Of a stretch of DNA of 64,000 nucleotides, positions 52,456-63,694 are shown one piece after another; the first letter of the stretch is position 1; each line of letters starts with the position of its first letter. The position numbers were made by a program, and so were the translations under genes. The notes beneath the pieces were generated by a model that had not been told where the DNA came from, made no database searches, and saw nothing but the letters and a program-made list of their open reading frames with translations. Source of the DNA: Sporosarcina jiandibaonis (lineage in GTDB: Bacteria > Bacillota > Bacilli > Bacillales_A > Planococcaceae); NCBI RefSeq assembly GCF_013184495.1, contig NZ_JAAOIY010000001.1, positions 744,001 to 808,000 on the forward strand, written 5' to 3'.

Positions 52456-53448
52456 TTATTGTTTTTTATTTTTGTCATCTCTTTCCCAAATCCGTAAATA
52501 CGGAAACGGATCAAAAGCCCATTCAGTTCTTCCGTTATATTTGTACATTGCGTAATGAAGATGCGGTGGAAAACGTCCAGATGTTCCTTCTTTACCGTAT
52601 CCTGAACTTCCAACATAACCAAGCACAGTACCTGGTTCTACAATGTCGCCTTCTTTTACTTCTTTATTAAAACCGGAAAGATGCGCATAGTAATGATACG
52701 TATTGTACATATCCCGTATGCCTACTCGCCAACCGCCATAATCATTCCATCCCATTACTTCAACAATTCCGTATGAGGTTGAAAGAACTGGCACACCATA
52801 ATTAGCAAATAGATCTGTTCCTTCGTGTATTCGCCTGCCGCCCCAGCCCCTAGAGACACCCCATGTACTTCGGTAACTATAGTGTGCGCGAACTGGCAAA
52901 GGAAAAGCGCGTTCATCTAAATTTAATGTTTGAAAATGCTTATAAAGTGTTGAAATCGTCATAATTTGATTAACGGTTTCTTTGCGGTCATAAAAATCCA
53001 TCAAAGCTTGTTTCACACTATTTTCCGTAGCACCATAAGAGCTAATATATGTTGCTATCGTATAGAGTTTGTCATCAGGATTTTCTGAATCGACAATTCC
53101 ATCATTGTTTCCATCTCGTCCATATCCGTTGAAAAAGGTGATGGAAATTTCAGACGTATCTACGTTGGAAGGATTCAGGGCACCATTCCAAAATTCGCTC
53201 GGAAAGTATATAGAGATTGGACCCTCGCCCTTGGGAATATCAGAACGTACGGCTTGTATATTTCGTTCAAATTGATCAATAGCAGCTAAGTAATACCAAG
53301 GTAAAAACGGATTGCTGTTTTTTACGTAATACGCCATCCTTTCTTCTAATTCTTGCTCTCTTGTTTGTTCCTCTTCAGCTAATGTTTGACAAGGTGCAAA
53401 GAGGAATAGTGCGAATGCAAAAAACAATAGGCGATAGAAAACATTCAA
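52456..53448 (-). CDS. M23 family metallopeptidase (secreted)
   Basis: A 330-residue secreted peptidase. A signal peptide (1-24, ending before AEEEQ) is followed by a helical domain (about 30-190). The C-terminal lysostaphin-like domain has HEGTD near 214 and HLHYA near 302, with the usual YYAHLSGF and GYVGSSG glycine loop between, so it should cut peptidoglycan cross-links. TTG start with AGGAGG eight bases upstream. Monocistronic. Confidence 0.9.
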   Translation of the reverse strand: MNVFYRLLFFAFALFLFAPCQTLAEEEQTREQELEERMAYYVKNSNPFLPWYYLAAIDQFERNIQAVRSDIPKGEGPISIYFPSEFWNGALNPSNVDTSEISITFFNGYGRDGNNDGIVDSENPDDKLYTIATYISSYGATENSVKQALMDFYDRKETVNQIMTISTLYKHFQTLNLDERAFPLPVRAHYSYRSTWGVSRGWGGRRIHEGTDLFANYGVPVLSTSYGIVEVMGWNDYGGWRVGIRDMYNTYHYYAHLSGFNKEVKEGDIVEPGTVLGYVGSSGYGKEGTSGRFPPHLHYAMYKYNGRTEWAFDPFPYLRIWERDDKNKKQ

Positions 53449-53534
53449 ACAAAATACCTCCTTTTGAGTATGTTATTTAGAGTCCCCCATTTCGATTGTT
53501 TCATGATTGGAAATATTTTTTTGAAAACGAAAAT

Positions 53535-53565
53535 AAGCACTCAAGAATTGATTTCTTGAGCGCTT
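53535..53565 (-). terminator. Terminator of the thiolase-yqkE transcript
   Basis: AAGCACTCAAGAA (53,535-53,547) and TTCTTGAGCGCTT (53,553-53,565) pair over 13 bases with one wobble; on the minus strand TTATTTTCGTTTT follows. Confidence 0.85.
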
Positions 53566-53586
53566 TCTTCGTTTCCTTATTGACGA

Positions 53587-53841
53587 TTAGTACTTAGTGC
53601 CGACATCGCCGTATTCGTTTAATAGTTCTGCAAAACTTTTGTTCTTTTCACGTTCTTTTCGTTCGAGGCGAAGTTTTTCTTGACGTATTTCTTCTTTTTC
53701 ACGTTCCACAGTTGTTAACTCGGTTTTCACTGATTTTAATTTTGCGAGCATGTCATCGTCTAGGGAATCAGACAGTGTTGGCGTTACATTGTCTTTCTTT
53801 GCAACTTGTTGACGGTTTCCGTTTCTCCTTTTTGCTGACAT
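53587..53841 (-). CDS. yqkE: YqkE (DUF3886) family protein
   Basis: An 84-residue, highly charged protein of the YqkE/DUF3886 family, recognised from DDDMLAKLKSVKTEL and the REKNKSFAELLNEYG tail. Function unknown. It lies 21 bases after the thiolase gene and likely shares its transcript. Confidence 0.9.
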   Translation of the reverse strand: MSAKRRNGNRQQVAKKDNVTPTLSDSLDDDMLAKLKSVKTELTTVEREKEEIRQEKLRLERKEREKNKSFAELLNEYGDVGTKY

Positions 53842-53862
53842 TAAAAATTCACCAACTTTCTA

Positions 53863-55047
53863 TCAAGGACGTTTTACAATCGTTGCAACACCTTGGCCTC
53901 CGCCGATACAGAGTGTTGCGAGTCCAGTTTTTGCATCTCGGCGTTTCATCTCATGAAGTAATGTTACGAGGATTCGCGCGCCGCTTGCGCCGATAGGATG
54001 TCCAAGCGCGATGGCGCCGCCGTTAACATTAAGTTTTTCATGATCAAATTCAAGTTCTTTATCAACTGCAATCGATTGGGCTGCGAATGCTTCGTTGGCT
54101 TCGATCAAGTCGATTTCAGCTAGTTCCATATTTGCGCGAGCCAATACATTTTTCACCGCTTGAACCGGGCCGATTCCCATAACTGAAGGATCCACACCAG
54201 CACCAGCATTCGCTTCAATCGTTGCAAGCGGCGTTAAACCGAGGTCTTCTGCTTTTCTTTTTGACATGATAACAAATGCTGCCGCGCCGTCATTGATTCC
54301 GGAAGCATTTCCGGCCGTTACGCTGCCATCCCGTTTAAATGCCGGACGCAGCTTTCCTAGTTTTTCTGCAGTCGAGCTACCGCGGACATACTCATCCGTA
54401 TCGAAAATTATCGGATCGCCTTTTCGTTGCGGAATTTCAACGGCGACAATTTCATCTTTAAATTTTCCGGCTTCAATTGCAGCAGCTGCTTTTTTCTGTG
54501 AATTCGCGGCGAATACGTCTTGTTCTTCGCGAGTTATTGAATAGCGATCGCATAAGTTTTCCGCTGTAATTCCCATATGATAGTCATTAAAGGCGCACCA
54601 TAATCCATCGGAAATCATGCTGTCGACGACTTTTTGATCGCCCATTTTATACCCTTCGCGCGCATTCTTTAATAAATACGGTGATTGGCTCATATTTTCC
54701 ATGCCGCCAGCGACGATGATGTCTGCATCACCTGAAACAATTGCCTGACGTGCCAGATGAACCGCTTTCAAGCCAGAACCGCATACTTTGTTTATCGCCA
54801 TTGCAGAAACTGTCTCAGGCAGTCCTGCTTTAATAGCTGCTTGTCTAGCTGTATTTTGTCCGAGACCCGCTTGCAAGACATTCCCCATAATGACTTCATC
54901 AACGAGCTCCGGTGCAACTTCAGCACGTTCTAGCGCTTCTTTAATAACGGTTGCCCCCAAATCAACTGCCGATACATCTTTTAATGAACCAAGAAACGAT
55001 CCAATCGCTGTTCTTACCGCACTAACAATGACTACTTCATTTTCCAT
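53863..55047 (-). CDS. Acetyl-CoA acetyltransferase (thiolase)
   Basis: A 394-residue thiolase that joins or splits acyl-CoA units. The acylated Cys89 sits in [19 protein letters not shown] near 350 carries the catalytic His and CIGGGQG near 380 the base Cys. GGGGGAATTTAGAA precedes the ATG. Divergent from HMG-CoA lyase, so the two probably serve leucine, acetoacetate or fatty-acid breakdown. Confidence 0.95.
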   Translation of the reverse strand: MENEVVIVSAVRTAIGSFLGSLKDVSAVDLGATVIKEALERAEVAPELVDEVIMGNVLQAGLGQNTARQAAIKAGLPETVSAMAINKVCGSGLKAVHLARQAIVSGDADIIVAGGMENMSQSPYLLKNAREGYKMGDQKVVDSMISDGLWCAFNDYHMGITAENLCDRYSITREEQDVFAANSQKKAAAAIEAGKFKDEIVAVEIPQRKGDPIIFDTDEYVRGSSTAEKLGKLRPAFKRDGSVTAGNASGINDGAAAFVIMSKRKAEDLGLTPLATIEANAGAGVDPSVMGIGPVQAVKNVLARANMELAEIDLIEANEAFAAQSIAVDKELEFDHEKLNVNGGAIALGHPIGASGARILVTLLHEMKRRDAKTGLATLCIGGGQGVATIVKRP

Positions 55048-55130
55048 TTCTAAATTCCCCCTTAACTATTTGCACCTTAATTTGCTTGTCACTCCATCTC
55101 ATCATTATAATAAAAATGAGGAGGGATGGT

Positions 55131-56033
55131 ATGTTTATTTTACCAAACAATGCAACAATAATCGAGGTCGGTCCACGGGACGGACTTCAAAATGAGAGCA
55201 AATATGTCCATGAGGCGGATAAATTGAGGTTTATTAGGGCATTACAAGGGGCAAATATTAAAGAAATGGAGTTAACATCTTTCGTTTCTCCAAAATGGGT
55301 TCCGCAAATGGCAGACGCTAATGCTATTTTAAAAAACACACCTTCAATTGGGCGGCAATTCGTCCTTGCTCCAAATGCAAAAGGGGCAGAATTGGCGCTT
55401 CGAGCAGGGGCACGTAGTATCGCGGTATTCGTAGGCGTAAGCAATACGTTCAATCAAAAAAATATCAATCGCACAACTGATGAAAGCATGGATGCACTTG
55501 TACCCGTTCTTGCTCGATTAAAAGATGAAGGGGTATTTATACGTGCGTGTATTTCAACTGCATTTTACTGTCCTTACGAAGGTAAAATCCAAATCGATGC
55601 AGTTGTACAATTATGTGAAAGGTTTGTCGCAATGGGGGCCGATGAACTCAGTGTCGCGGATACAATAGGGATGGCCAATCCTCAGGAAAGCTATGCACTA
55701 TTTAAATCTTTAAAAGAGAAATTTCCAAACACATTAATAACTGCGCATTTTCATGACACGCAAAAAATGGCGATGGCTAATATATATGCTGCACTTCAAG
55801 CGGGAATTGATCGTTTCGATACTTCCGCTGGCGGATTGGGCGGTTGCCCTTTCGCTCCCGGTGCAACTGGTAATGTAGCAACGGAGGATGTTGTGAATAT
55901 GCTTAATACACTAGGCATTGAAACAGGAATCGATGTGAAAAAAGTTTGCGAGGCTGTCTCACTCATTGCGCCGCATGTATCTAGACCGATTGAAACGGGT
56001 ATGTATCGGTTGTTTAGGAATGGACAGCTGTAA
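55131..56033 (+). CDS. yngG: Hydroxymethylglutaryl-CoA lyase
   Basis: A 300-residue HMGL-like enzyme that splits HMG-CoA to acetoacetate and acetyl-CoA. VGPRDGLQNE near 15-24 gives the metal site and HFHDTQ near 207 the histidines; the conserved catalytic Cys is in GGLGGCPFAPGATGNV near 240. The ATG at 55,131 follows GGAGGGATGGT. Divergent from the thiolase. Confidence 0.93.
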   Translation: MFILPNNATIIEVGPRDGLQNESKYVHEADKLRFIRALQGANIKEMELTSFVSPKWVPQMADANAILKNTPSIGRQFVLAPNAKGAELALRAGARSIAVFVGVSNTFNQKNINRTTDESMDALVPVLARLKDEGVFIRACISTAFYCPYEGKIQIDAVVQLCERFVAMGADELSVADTIGMANPQESYALFKSLKEKFPNTLITAHFHDTQKMAMANIYAALQAGIDRFDTSAGGLGGCPFAPGATGNVATEDVVNMLNTLGIETGIDVKKVCEAVSLIAPHVSRPIETGMYRLFRNGQL

Positions 56034-56049
56034 GTAGGAGGAGAGTTTT

Positions 56050-56991
56050 GTGAAACGGCGCATCATCTATATAACCGGTGTGATTTCTAGCGTAATTGCT
56101 GCTTTTTTAACCCTTTTCGGATTTATCGTGACAAATCGGCTTATGTATTTAAAAATGAAGGATCCTGACGTTATTATGAAACGTGAAATATTGGCAAAAC
56201 GGTTTGATGAAAAGTGGTATGAGACCGTGAGAAAAGAAGGCCTTTGGATTCATTCACCAAATGGTTATTTGTTAAATACAGTTTTTTTAAAGCCGCTAAA
56301 TACGAAGAATACAGTCATAATTTGTCATGGAGTGACGGAAAACAAAACGAATTCGATTAAATATGCCCGATTATTTGAACGTCTGGGTTTTAACTCCGTC
56401 ATTTATGACCATCGGCGACATGGTGAATCCGGCGGCAAAACTACGAGTTTCGGGTATTATGAAAAAGTGGATTTACAGGCAATCGTGCATTTTATCCGTG
56501 ACGAAATCGGCGAAGGTGCATTGCTGGGCATTCACGGAGAATCCATGGGCGCCGCGACGACCATCCTTTATGCCGGAACATTTGATGATGATGCGGATTT
56601 TCATATTGTAGATTGTCCGTTTTCCGACTTTACAGAGCAAGTCCTGCATGTTTTGCGTATGGAGACGCCGCTTCGGAGTGCAATGGCTTTACGTATAGCA
56701 AATTTATTTCTAAGAATGCGAGATGGTTACACTTTAGATCTTGTTTCTCCACGGGAAGTAATTGAAAATGTTAAAAAGCCGATGCTGTTCATCCACAGTA
56801 TGAAAGATGAATTTATCTTGCCGTATATGACAAAGGAATTGTATGAAGCGAAACCTGGCGACAAAATGCTGAAACTTTTCGAACAAGGGTCTCATGCAAA
56901 GTCGTTCAATGACAATTCCGAGTCGTATGAAAGTACCGTTAAAGAATTTCTATTGCGATTCGGTTTTCTATCAAAATTAAACACCCGCTAA
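56050..56991 (+). CDS. yqkD: Alpha/beta hydrolase YqkD-like
   Basis: A 313-residue hydrolase with an N-terminal membrane span (about 4-26) and the nucleophile elbow GIHGESMGAAT (Ser near 167), then a typical cap region and a His near 300. GTG start behind GGAGGAGAGTTTT. It is just downstream of HMGL, and yqkE is nearby, a grouping seen in B. subtilis. Confidence 0.88.
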   Translation: MKRRIIYITGVISSVIAAFLTLFGFIVTNRLMYLKMKDPDVIMKREILAKRFDEKWYETVRKEGLWIHSPNGYLLNTVFLKPLNTKNTVIICHGVTENKTNSIKYARLFERLGFNSVIYDHRRHGESGGKTTSFGYYEKVDLQAIVHFIRDEIGEGALLGIHGESMGAATTILYAGTFDDDADFHIVDCPFSDFTEQVLHVLRMETPLRSAMALRIANLFLRMRDGYTLDLVSPREVIENVKKPMLFIHSMKDEFILPYMTKELYEAKPGDKMLKLFEQGSHAKSFNDNSESYESTVKEFLLRFGFLSKLNTR

Positions 56992-57008
56992 ATTTTTAGC
57001 GGGTGTTT
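56979..57008 (+). terminator. Terminator overlapping the yqkD stop
   Basis: AAACACCCGCTAAA pairs with TTTAGCGGGTGTTT around a short loop, covering the last codons and the stop. Confidence 0.75.
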
Positions 57009-57013
57009 AAATG

Positions 57014-57256
57014 TTATTTTTTTTTCTTTTTCTTTTCTTTTTCGCTAACCTTACTCATTTGACTCATCATCTGGTTAATCCTCTTTTGTGAAGGTTTTTG
57101 CCCCATCTGCATCATCATCATTCGTAGCATATCTTCATTAATCGGCGGGTTCTCTTCTAAGTATTTCATCATATATTGACGTGCAATGAAAAATCCGAGG
57201 GCCACACCAGCTAATAGCGCGACGACTGCTATGACAATTACCCATATCGTACTCAT
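57014..57256 (-). CDS. yneF: YneF (UPF0154) membrane protein
   Basis: An 80-residue membrane protein of UPF0154: one N-terminal span ([23 protein letters not shown]) and a Met-rich [23 protein letters not shown] segment, typical of the family. Located with sirA and tkt as in B. subtilis. Confidence 0.93.
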   Translation of the reverse strand: MSTIWVIVIAVVALLAGVALGFFIARQYMMKYLEENPPINEDMLRMMMMQMGQKPSQKRINQMMSQMSKVSEKEKKKKKK

Positions 57257-57341
57257 CCGCTATACCTCCTTCACTTCAGTTGTCCGTTTTTTACGGTTCC
57301 ATGAAGGATTATACAATACTATTGACTGATATACTACCTTT

Positions 57342-57791
57342 TCATCGAAATATCGCTGCAGTTTTTCTTTCGCTGTCTGAAAACTTGATCGGTTTCAACC
57401 ATCCCCACTCGCCGTTATTATCCATTACTGCAAAAAAACGACTATCTACTTCGGACAACGCGACAAATAAGTCCAGGTCTAACATTCGAGATCCATCACA
57501 AAAAACCGAAAGAGAATAAGCTGAAAGTGAGATTAGGATGGAGCCTTTTACAGGGTGAGTCAATTTATACTCCCCATTTTCCCGTTCAATTGTTTCAAAT
57601 ACTTTACTCAGATTTGAAAGGATAGCTTCATCTATTACTTCAGGCTCGATGACGTCGCATAAATAATGAATTTCTTTTAAATCATTATTTTGCTCGCCGT
57701 TCTCTTTCAGCAAATCGTATAAAAGTTGTTCTCGTCCAATTACGAATGGTTCGTATTCCTTTTTCACTTTATATATTCCGTACAATCGCAC
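57342..57791 (-). CDS. sirA: Sporulation inhibitor of replication SirA
   Basis: A 149-residue SirA (YneE), which binds DnaA and limits replication in sporulating cells. The N-terminus RLYGIYKVKKEYEPFVIGRE and the C-terminal RFFAVMDNNGEWGWLKPIKF fit the family; the length matches B. subtilis. A GTG at 57,791 behind AGGAGGTGGGGGTC is the start; the longer frame is not translated. Confidence 0.88.
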   Translation of the reverse strand: MRLYGIYKVKKEYEPFVIGREQLLYDLLKENGEQNNDLKEIHYLCDVIEPEVIDEAILSNLSKVFETIERENGEYKLTHPVKGSILISLSAYSLSVFCDGSRMLDLDLFVALSEVDSRFFAVMDNNGEWGWLKPIKFSDSERKTAAIFR

Positions 57792-57983
57792 GACCCCCAC
57801 CTCCTCATATGTAGAAGTGTATCTGTTTAGTTCTGAAAAGTCTGTCATATTGCGCGCTGGAAATTAACTAGTTTTGTCGAATTTTGATTCATTACATAGT
57901 TTCCTGTATTTTCAGTTATTTTATCATGAAAACCAGCAAAAATACAACTATTAATTATATATTTCCATAAATATTTGAAAAAA

Positions 57984-58023
57984 ATATTCCAAAATCCATG
58001 GTTCGACCAGGCTTTTGGAATAC
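57984..58023 (-). terminator. Terminator of tkt
   Basis: TATTCCAAAA and TTTTGGAATA (one mismatch outside) form a stem in a long palindrome 57,984-58,023, followed on the minus strand by TTTTTTTC. Confidence 0.85.
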
Positions 58024-58035
58024 TATTGCTACTTA

Positions 58036-60039
58036 TTATTTTAGTAAGTTTTTCACTTTCGAAACAACATTTTCTTCAGTGAAACCGTATTTTTCCATCA
58101 CGATGTTTCCTGGGCCACTTGCTCCGAATGTATCTATTGCCAATACATCGCCTTCGTCGCCAACATATTTATGCCATCCGAGTGATGAACCCATTTCAAT
58201 CCCAAGACGTTTTTTCACGTCTTTCGGAAGAACGCTTTGTTTGTATTCATCATCTTGTTTTTCAAATAAATCCCATGAAGGCATAGATACGACACTTACA
58301 TCAATATCTTCTGCTTTTAATTTTTCTTGTGCTGCTACAGCAAGGCTCACTTCAGATCCTGAAGCCAAAAGAATCGCATCTGCTTTTTCTTTCGATGCTG
58401 GAGATACAACGTAAGCACCTTTTGAAACTCCATCAAGCGCTAACTCTGCTGTCTTAGAAAGTACAGGCAAGTTTTGGCGCGACAAGACAAGAACTGTTGG
58501 ATTCTTTCTTGATGAAACGGCCATATTCCACGCTGCAGCTGTCTCATTTGCATCAGCAGGACGAATAATTGATAATCCAGGCATCGCGCGAAGTGACGCC
58601 AAATGTTCAACCGGCTCATGTGTCGGGCCATCTTCACCCACAGCAACACTATCATGTGTGAATACATAAGTTACAGGAACATTCATCAGAGCTGATAAAC
58701 GAATAGCAGGACGAACGTAGTCACTGAATACGAAGAACGTTCCGCCAAATACATGTAAACCGCCGTGTAGCGCCATTCCGTTTAATGCCGCTCCCATTGC
58801 AAATTCACGTACACCAAACCAAATATTACGACCTGAATAATCAGAAGGCAAGAAGGCGCCTGATTCTTTAATTGTTGTATTGTTTGAACCTGCAAGGTCC
58901 GCACTCCCGCCGAAAAGTGAAGGAAGAATTGGTGCAATTGCGTTAATCGCATCACCTGATGCTGCCCGTGTCGCTAAAGAAGTACCTGCTTCATAAGTCG
59001 GAAGTGATTCTACGAATCCTTCAGGTAATTTTCCTTCGATTGCATCACGTAATTCTTTTGCAAGGTCAGCGTGTTCAGCTTCATACTTTTCGAAAAGCTC
59101 GTTCCATTCCTGTTCTTTTTGAACGCCAAGTTTTTCAGTTGCTTCTTGGAATGCCTCATAGACACCTTCTGGAACAAAGAAGTCTTCCTCGAAAGTCCAT
59201 TTGTAATATTCTTTTGTCAGTTTCATTTCATCTTCGCCTAGTGGTGCACCGTGTGCAGCTGATTTACCTGATTTGTTCGGTGATCCGTATCCAATTACTG
59301 TTTTAATCTCGATCATTGTTGGTCCGCCGGTATTTTGTTTCGCATCTTCAATTGCTTTTGATAGAAGCTCAACGTCGTTTCCATCTTCAACGCGGATGTA
59401 ATTCCAACCGTATGATTCGAAACGCTTTTTAATATTCTCAGTAAATGACATATCTAATTCACCATCAAGCGAAATATCATTGCTGTCATAGAGAACAATC
59501 AATTTGTCTAATTGTAAGTGTCCAGCTAAAGAGATTGCTTCTCCCGCAACACCTTCCATTAAATCTCCGTCACCACATAGCGCGTACGTATGATGATCGA
59601 CTACATCAAATCCAGGTTTGTTGTATTTAGCTGCTAGGTGTTTCTCGGCCATTGCCATTCCGACAGCCATGCCAATACCTTGACCCAGCGGACCGGTTGT
59701 TGCTTCGACGCCGACTGTATCGCCATATTCTGGGTGACCTGGTGTTTCAGAACCCCATTGTCTAAAGTTTTTAAGTTCTTCCATTGGAAGGCCATATCCA
59801 GCAAGATGCAATAAGCTGTATAGGAGCATTGAACCGTGACCCGCCGAAAGCACGAAACGGTCGCGGTTGAACCAGTTTGGGTTAGATGGATTATGGTGCA
59901 TATGTTTAGTCCACAATGTATATGCCATTGGAGCAGCACCCATCGGTAAGCCAGGATGTCCTGAATTGGCTTTTTCAATCGCATCAATCGATAATGTTCG
60001 AATTGTATTAATAGCTAATTGGTCAATATTTTGAGTCAT
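58036..60039 (-). CDS. tkt: Transketolase
   Basis: A 667-residue thiamine-diphosphate transketolase of the pentose phosphate pathway. The [13 protein letters not shown] cofactor motif is near 152-164, the [27 protein letters not shown] block near 61-87, and the second domain has [16 protein letters not shown] near 468-483. Full family length. The gene order with ynzC and yneF is as in B. subtilis. Confidence 0.97.
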   Translation of the reverse strand: MTQNIDQLAINTIRTLSIDAIEKANSGHPGLPMGAAPMAYTLWTKHMHHNPSNPNWFNRDRFVLSAGHGSMLLYSLLHLAGYGLPMEELKNFRQWGSETPGHPEYGDTVGVEATTGPLGQGIGMAVGMAMAEKHLAAKYNKPGFDVVDHHTYALCGDGDLMEGVAGEAISLAGHLQLDKLIVLYDSNDISLDGELDMSFTENIKKRFESYGWNYIRVEDGNDVELLSKAIEDAKQNTGGPTMIEIKTVIGYGSPNKSGKSAAHGAPLGEDEMKLTKEYYKWTFEEDFFVPEGVYEAFQEATEKLGVQKEQEWNELFEKYEAEHADLAKELRDAIEGKLPEGFVESLPTYEAGTSLATRAASGDAINAIAPILPSLFGGSADLAGSNNTTIKESGAFLPSDYSGRNIWFGVREFAMGAALNGMALHGGLHVFGGTFFVFSDYVRPAIRLSALMNVPVTYVFTHDSVAVGEDGPTHEPVEHLASLRAMPGLSIIRPADANETAAAWNMAVSSRKNPTVLVLSRQNLPVLSKTAELALDGVSKGAYVVSPASKEKADAILLASGSEVSLAVAAQEKLKAEDIDVSVVSMPSWDLFEKQDDEYKQSVLPKDVKKRLGIEMGSSLGWHKYVGDEGDVLAIDTFGASGPGNIVMEKYGFTEENVVSKVKNLLK

Positions 60040-60148
60040 GAATGATGTTCTTCCTTTCTTATGTCAAATCTGTTTTCTAGATAGTATTCATCTTATAGTT
60101 TAGACAAAGCACACGATAATTACAATTTTTTTGTGGATTTTTGCCTAT

Positions 60149-60382
60149 CTAGTTGCGAAAATTTCGTTTGCGAGCTTGTTTAACCTTTTCAGGCGTAACA
60201 TCAGTTCCTTCTGGATCAATAACTTGAACGTTTTCAATCGTCTCTCTCATCGAAGAACGAAATGAAGCTAAATACTCCTGGCGCAGTTTTGTTTGCTCCT
60301 TAGCCTCTTCAATAGAGAGCCCTGCTGTTTTTGATTTTCTTGAGAGTTCATTAATTCGATTTATCTTTTCTTGAGATAGCAT
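60149..60382 (-). CDS. ynzC: YnzC (DUF896) family protein
   Basis: A 77-residue DUF896 protein with EKINRINELSRKSKTAGLSIEEAKEQ and LRQEYLASFRSSMRETIENV. Small helical SOS-linked neighbour; in B. subtilis ynzC belongs to the yneA-yneB-ynzC operon. Confidence 0.93.
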   Translation of the reverse strand: MLSQEKINRINELSRKSKTAGLSIEEAKEQTKLRQEYLASFRSSMRETIENVQVIDPEGTDVTPEKVKQARKRNFRN

Positions 60383-60452
60383 TTGTATTCCTCCGCATCT
60401 TTAACATTTCACTATGTAAAAGGTATACAAAAAAAGCAGGAAGCGCAATAAT

Positions 60453-61426
<974 letters not shown>

Positions 61427-61622
61427 ATTAATCTCTCCTAGCGAATGTTTGTTCGGAATGCATGTTCTTATAATAAAATAGATTTTTCAATTTGTCAATC
61501 TTTTTATAGAACTAACGTTTGTCTTTTATTAGAACGGCTGATATACTAGATTCAATAAGGGAATTCGTGTTCGAGCGTCTAATTTTTCTCAATGCGAAAA
61601 CTATAATATAGGGGTGATTGAG
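61427..61622. promoter_or_regulatory. lexA-yneA intergenic SOS control region
   Basis: Two near-perfect promoters face away from each other. yneA: TTGACA (61,493-61,498 on the minus strand) and TATTAT, 17-base spacer. lexA: TTGTCT (61,519-61,524) and TATACT (61,542-61,547), 17-base spacer. Four one-mismatch LexA boxes lie at 61,442-61,455, 61,455-61,468, 61,508-61,521 and 61,560-61,573; the third overlaps the lexA -35 and the first two overlap the yneA start region. Confidence 0.85.
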
Positions 61623-62243
61623 TTGACAAAGATTTCTAAAAGACAGCAAGCGATTATGGATTTTATCAAGTCTGAAGTGAGTCAGAAAGGATATCCGCCG
61701 TCCGTTCGTGAAATTGGAACGGCTGTAGGACTAGCATCCAGCTCGACGGTTCATGGACATTTAGCGCGATTGGAGAGTAAAGGATATATTCGGAGAGATC
61801 CAACTAAACCACGTGCCATAGAAGTCTTGGATCCTGAGGGGCTTGAAACATTCAAACCGGGGGTCCTAAATGTCCCTCTAGTAGGGAAAGTCACGGCCGG
61901 ACTGCCAATTACTGCAATTGAGAATATCGAAGAGTATTTTCCGTTACCAGAAACATTCGGAACACCTGACGATAACATTTTCATGTTGGAAATTGTCGGT
62001 GAGAGTATGATAGAAGCTGGAATTTTAAACGGCGACTATGTCGTCGTTAAACAAACGAGCTCAGCACAAAACGGCGAAATTATCGTAGCGATGACCGAAG
62101 ATGAGGAAGCCACTGTGAAGCGATTCTTTAAAGAGAAAAATTATTTCAGATTACAACCTGAAAACTCTTCAATGGATCCAATTATTGTCGACAACGTATC
62201 CGTACTCGGAAAAGTCGTCGGCGTATACCGAAATATCCAGTAA
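61623..62243 (+). CDS. lexA: LexA SOS repressor
   Basis: A 206-residue LexA. The N-terminal winged helix ([34 protein letters not shown]) and the self-cleaving Ala92-Gly93 bond are present, with catalytic Ser128 (GESM) and Lys166 (VKRF). TTG at 61,623 behind AGGGG is the start. It represses yneA and itself through the boxes upstream. Confidence 0.97.
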   Translation: MTKISKRQQAIMDFIKSEVSQKGYPPSVREIGTAVGLASSSTVHGHLARLESKGYIRRDPTKPRAIEVLDPEGLETFKPGVLNVPLVGKVTAGLPITAIENIEEYFPLPETFGTPDDNIFMLEIVGESMIEAGILNGDYVVVKQTSSAQNGEIIVAMTEDEEATVKRFFKEKNYFRLQPENSSMDPIIVDNVSVLGKVVGVYRNIQ

Positions 62244-62252
62244 TACACATGC

Positions 62253-62286
62253 AAAAGGAGCTGTCATGAAAACAGCTCCTTTTTTT
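62253..62286 (+). terminator. Terminator of lexA
   Basis: AAAGGAGCTGT pairs with ACAGCTCCTTT then a T7 run. It also separates lexA from the convergent ynbB. Confidence 0.88.
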
Positions 62287-62289
62287 GTA

Positions 62290-63549
62290 TCAATCAATTA
62301 ATTTATTCGTTAATAGTTTATCCATTGAGGATAGTACCGCCGCTTTTACATGTTCATATGTTAATCCGCCTTGCACGTATGCCGTGTAAGGCGGCCTGAT
62401 CGGTCCATCTGCTGTTAACTCGATACTGGAGCCTTGAATGAAAGTGCCGGCAGCCATAATAACGTCGTCCGCATACCCGGGCATATATGACGGTTCCGGT
62501 GCATAATGGGCATCGATAGGCGAATTTTCTTGAATTGTTTTGCAGAACTCAATCATTTGCTCGGCATTTCGAAATGATACAGACTGAATTAGGTCCGTTC
62601 TTCTATCCGAGTAGTGCGGTGTTGTCACGAGACCATAACTGTCTAGAAGGGCTGCTGTAAAGAGGGCGCCTTTCACCGCTTGGCTAACGATATGAGGTGC
62701 CAGGAAGAAACCTTGATACATTTCACGCAACGTATCAAGCGATGCGCCGGCTTCAGCTCCTAGCCCCGGAGACGTCATTCTGTAAGCACATTGTTCGACG
62801 AGTTCTTTCACGCCCGCAATATACCCGCCCGTTCTTACGAGACCTCCGCCTGGATTTTTAATAAGCGAGCCTGCCATTAAATCGGCACCTACCTCAGTAG
62901 GTTCTTTTTCTTCAACAAATTCTCCGTAGCAATTATCAACAAAAACAATAAGATTCGGGTTAATCGCCTTTACGTTCTGAACCATTTCAGCAATTTCCTC
63001 AATCATGAACGATGGTCTATCCGAATAACCTTTAGATCGTTGAATTCCTATCACTTTTGTTTTTTCATGGATATTTTTTTTCACTTCTTCAAAATCCACG
63101 CGACCATCTTCCAGTAAATCGATATGTTTATACGATATGCCAAAGTCATGAAGCGAGCCCGTGTCTTTGCCGTTACCTGTTACAATCGAGTCGAGAGTAT
63201 CATATGGTTTTCCTGTTATGTACAACAATTCGTCACCGGGACGGAGTACACCAAACAAACTAATCGAAATGGCATGGGTCCCTGAAATGATTTGGTTTCG
63301 AACCAGGCAGCTTTCCGCCCCGAATGTATCCGCATAAACTCTTTCTAATACATCGCGTCCTTCATCATCATAGCCATATCCTGTCGAGCCGGTTAGATGA
63401 AAATCACTGACTCGATTATTTTTGAATGCAGCAAGAACTTTTTTCTGATTGGTAAACGCCACTTTTTCAACCTGCTTAAAATAAGGGGCAAGTTTTTGTT
63501 CAATTATTTCTGCCTGCATGTCCAGATTTGTTTCTTCATTTGCTAACAT
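62290..63549 (-). CDS. ynbB: Methionine gamma-lyase-family protein YnbB
   Basis: A 419-residue PLP-fold protein of the YnbB (aluminium resistance) family: HLTGSTGYGYDDEGRDVLERVY near 51, SGTHAISISLFGVLRPGDELLY near 86, and the likely PLP lysine in GSLIKNPGGGLVRTGGYIAG near 228-247. Convergent with lexA. ATG start behind AGAGGCA. Biochemical substrate unclear. Confidence 0.9.
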   Translation of the reverse strand: MLANEETNLDMQAEIIEQKLAPYFKQVEKVAFTNQKKVLAAFKNNRVSDFHLTGSTGYGYDDEGRDVLERVYADTFGAESCLVRNQIISGTHAISISLFGVLRPGDELLYITGKPYDTLDSIVTGNGKDTGSLHDFGISYKHIDLLEDGRVDFEEVKKNIHEKTKVIGIQRSKGYSDRPSFMIEEIAEMVQNVKAINPNLIVFVDNCYGEFVEEKEPTEVGADLMAGSLIKNPGGGLVRTGGYIAGVKELVEQCAYRMTSPGLGAEAGASLDTLREMYQGFFLAPHIVSQAVKGALFTAALLDSYGLVTTPHYSDRRTDLIQSVSFRNAEQMIEFCKTIQENSPIDAHYAPEPSYMPGYADDVIMAAGTFIQGSSIELTADGPIRPPYTAYVQGGLTYEHVKAAVLSSMDKLLTNKLID

Positions 63550-63694
63550 TAATTTTTGCCTCTTTCTTCTTTATGTTGATAGTTTAATTTTATCAGTTTG
63601 CAGCACGCGGTCAATGTTCACATAATTTCAATAGTTGTAATTCATCTAAAATCTGATAGTCTAATTTGAAACTACCTGAAATGGAGGAAGTCCG

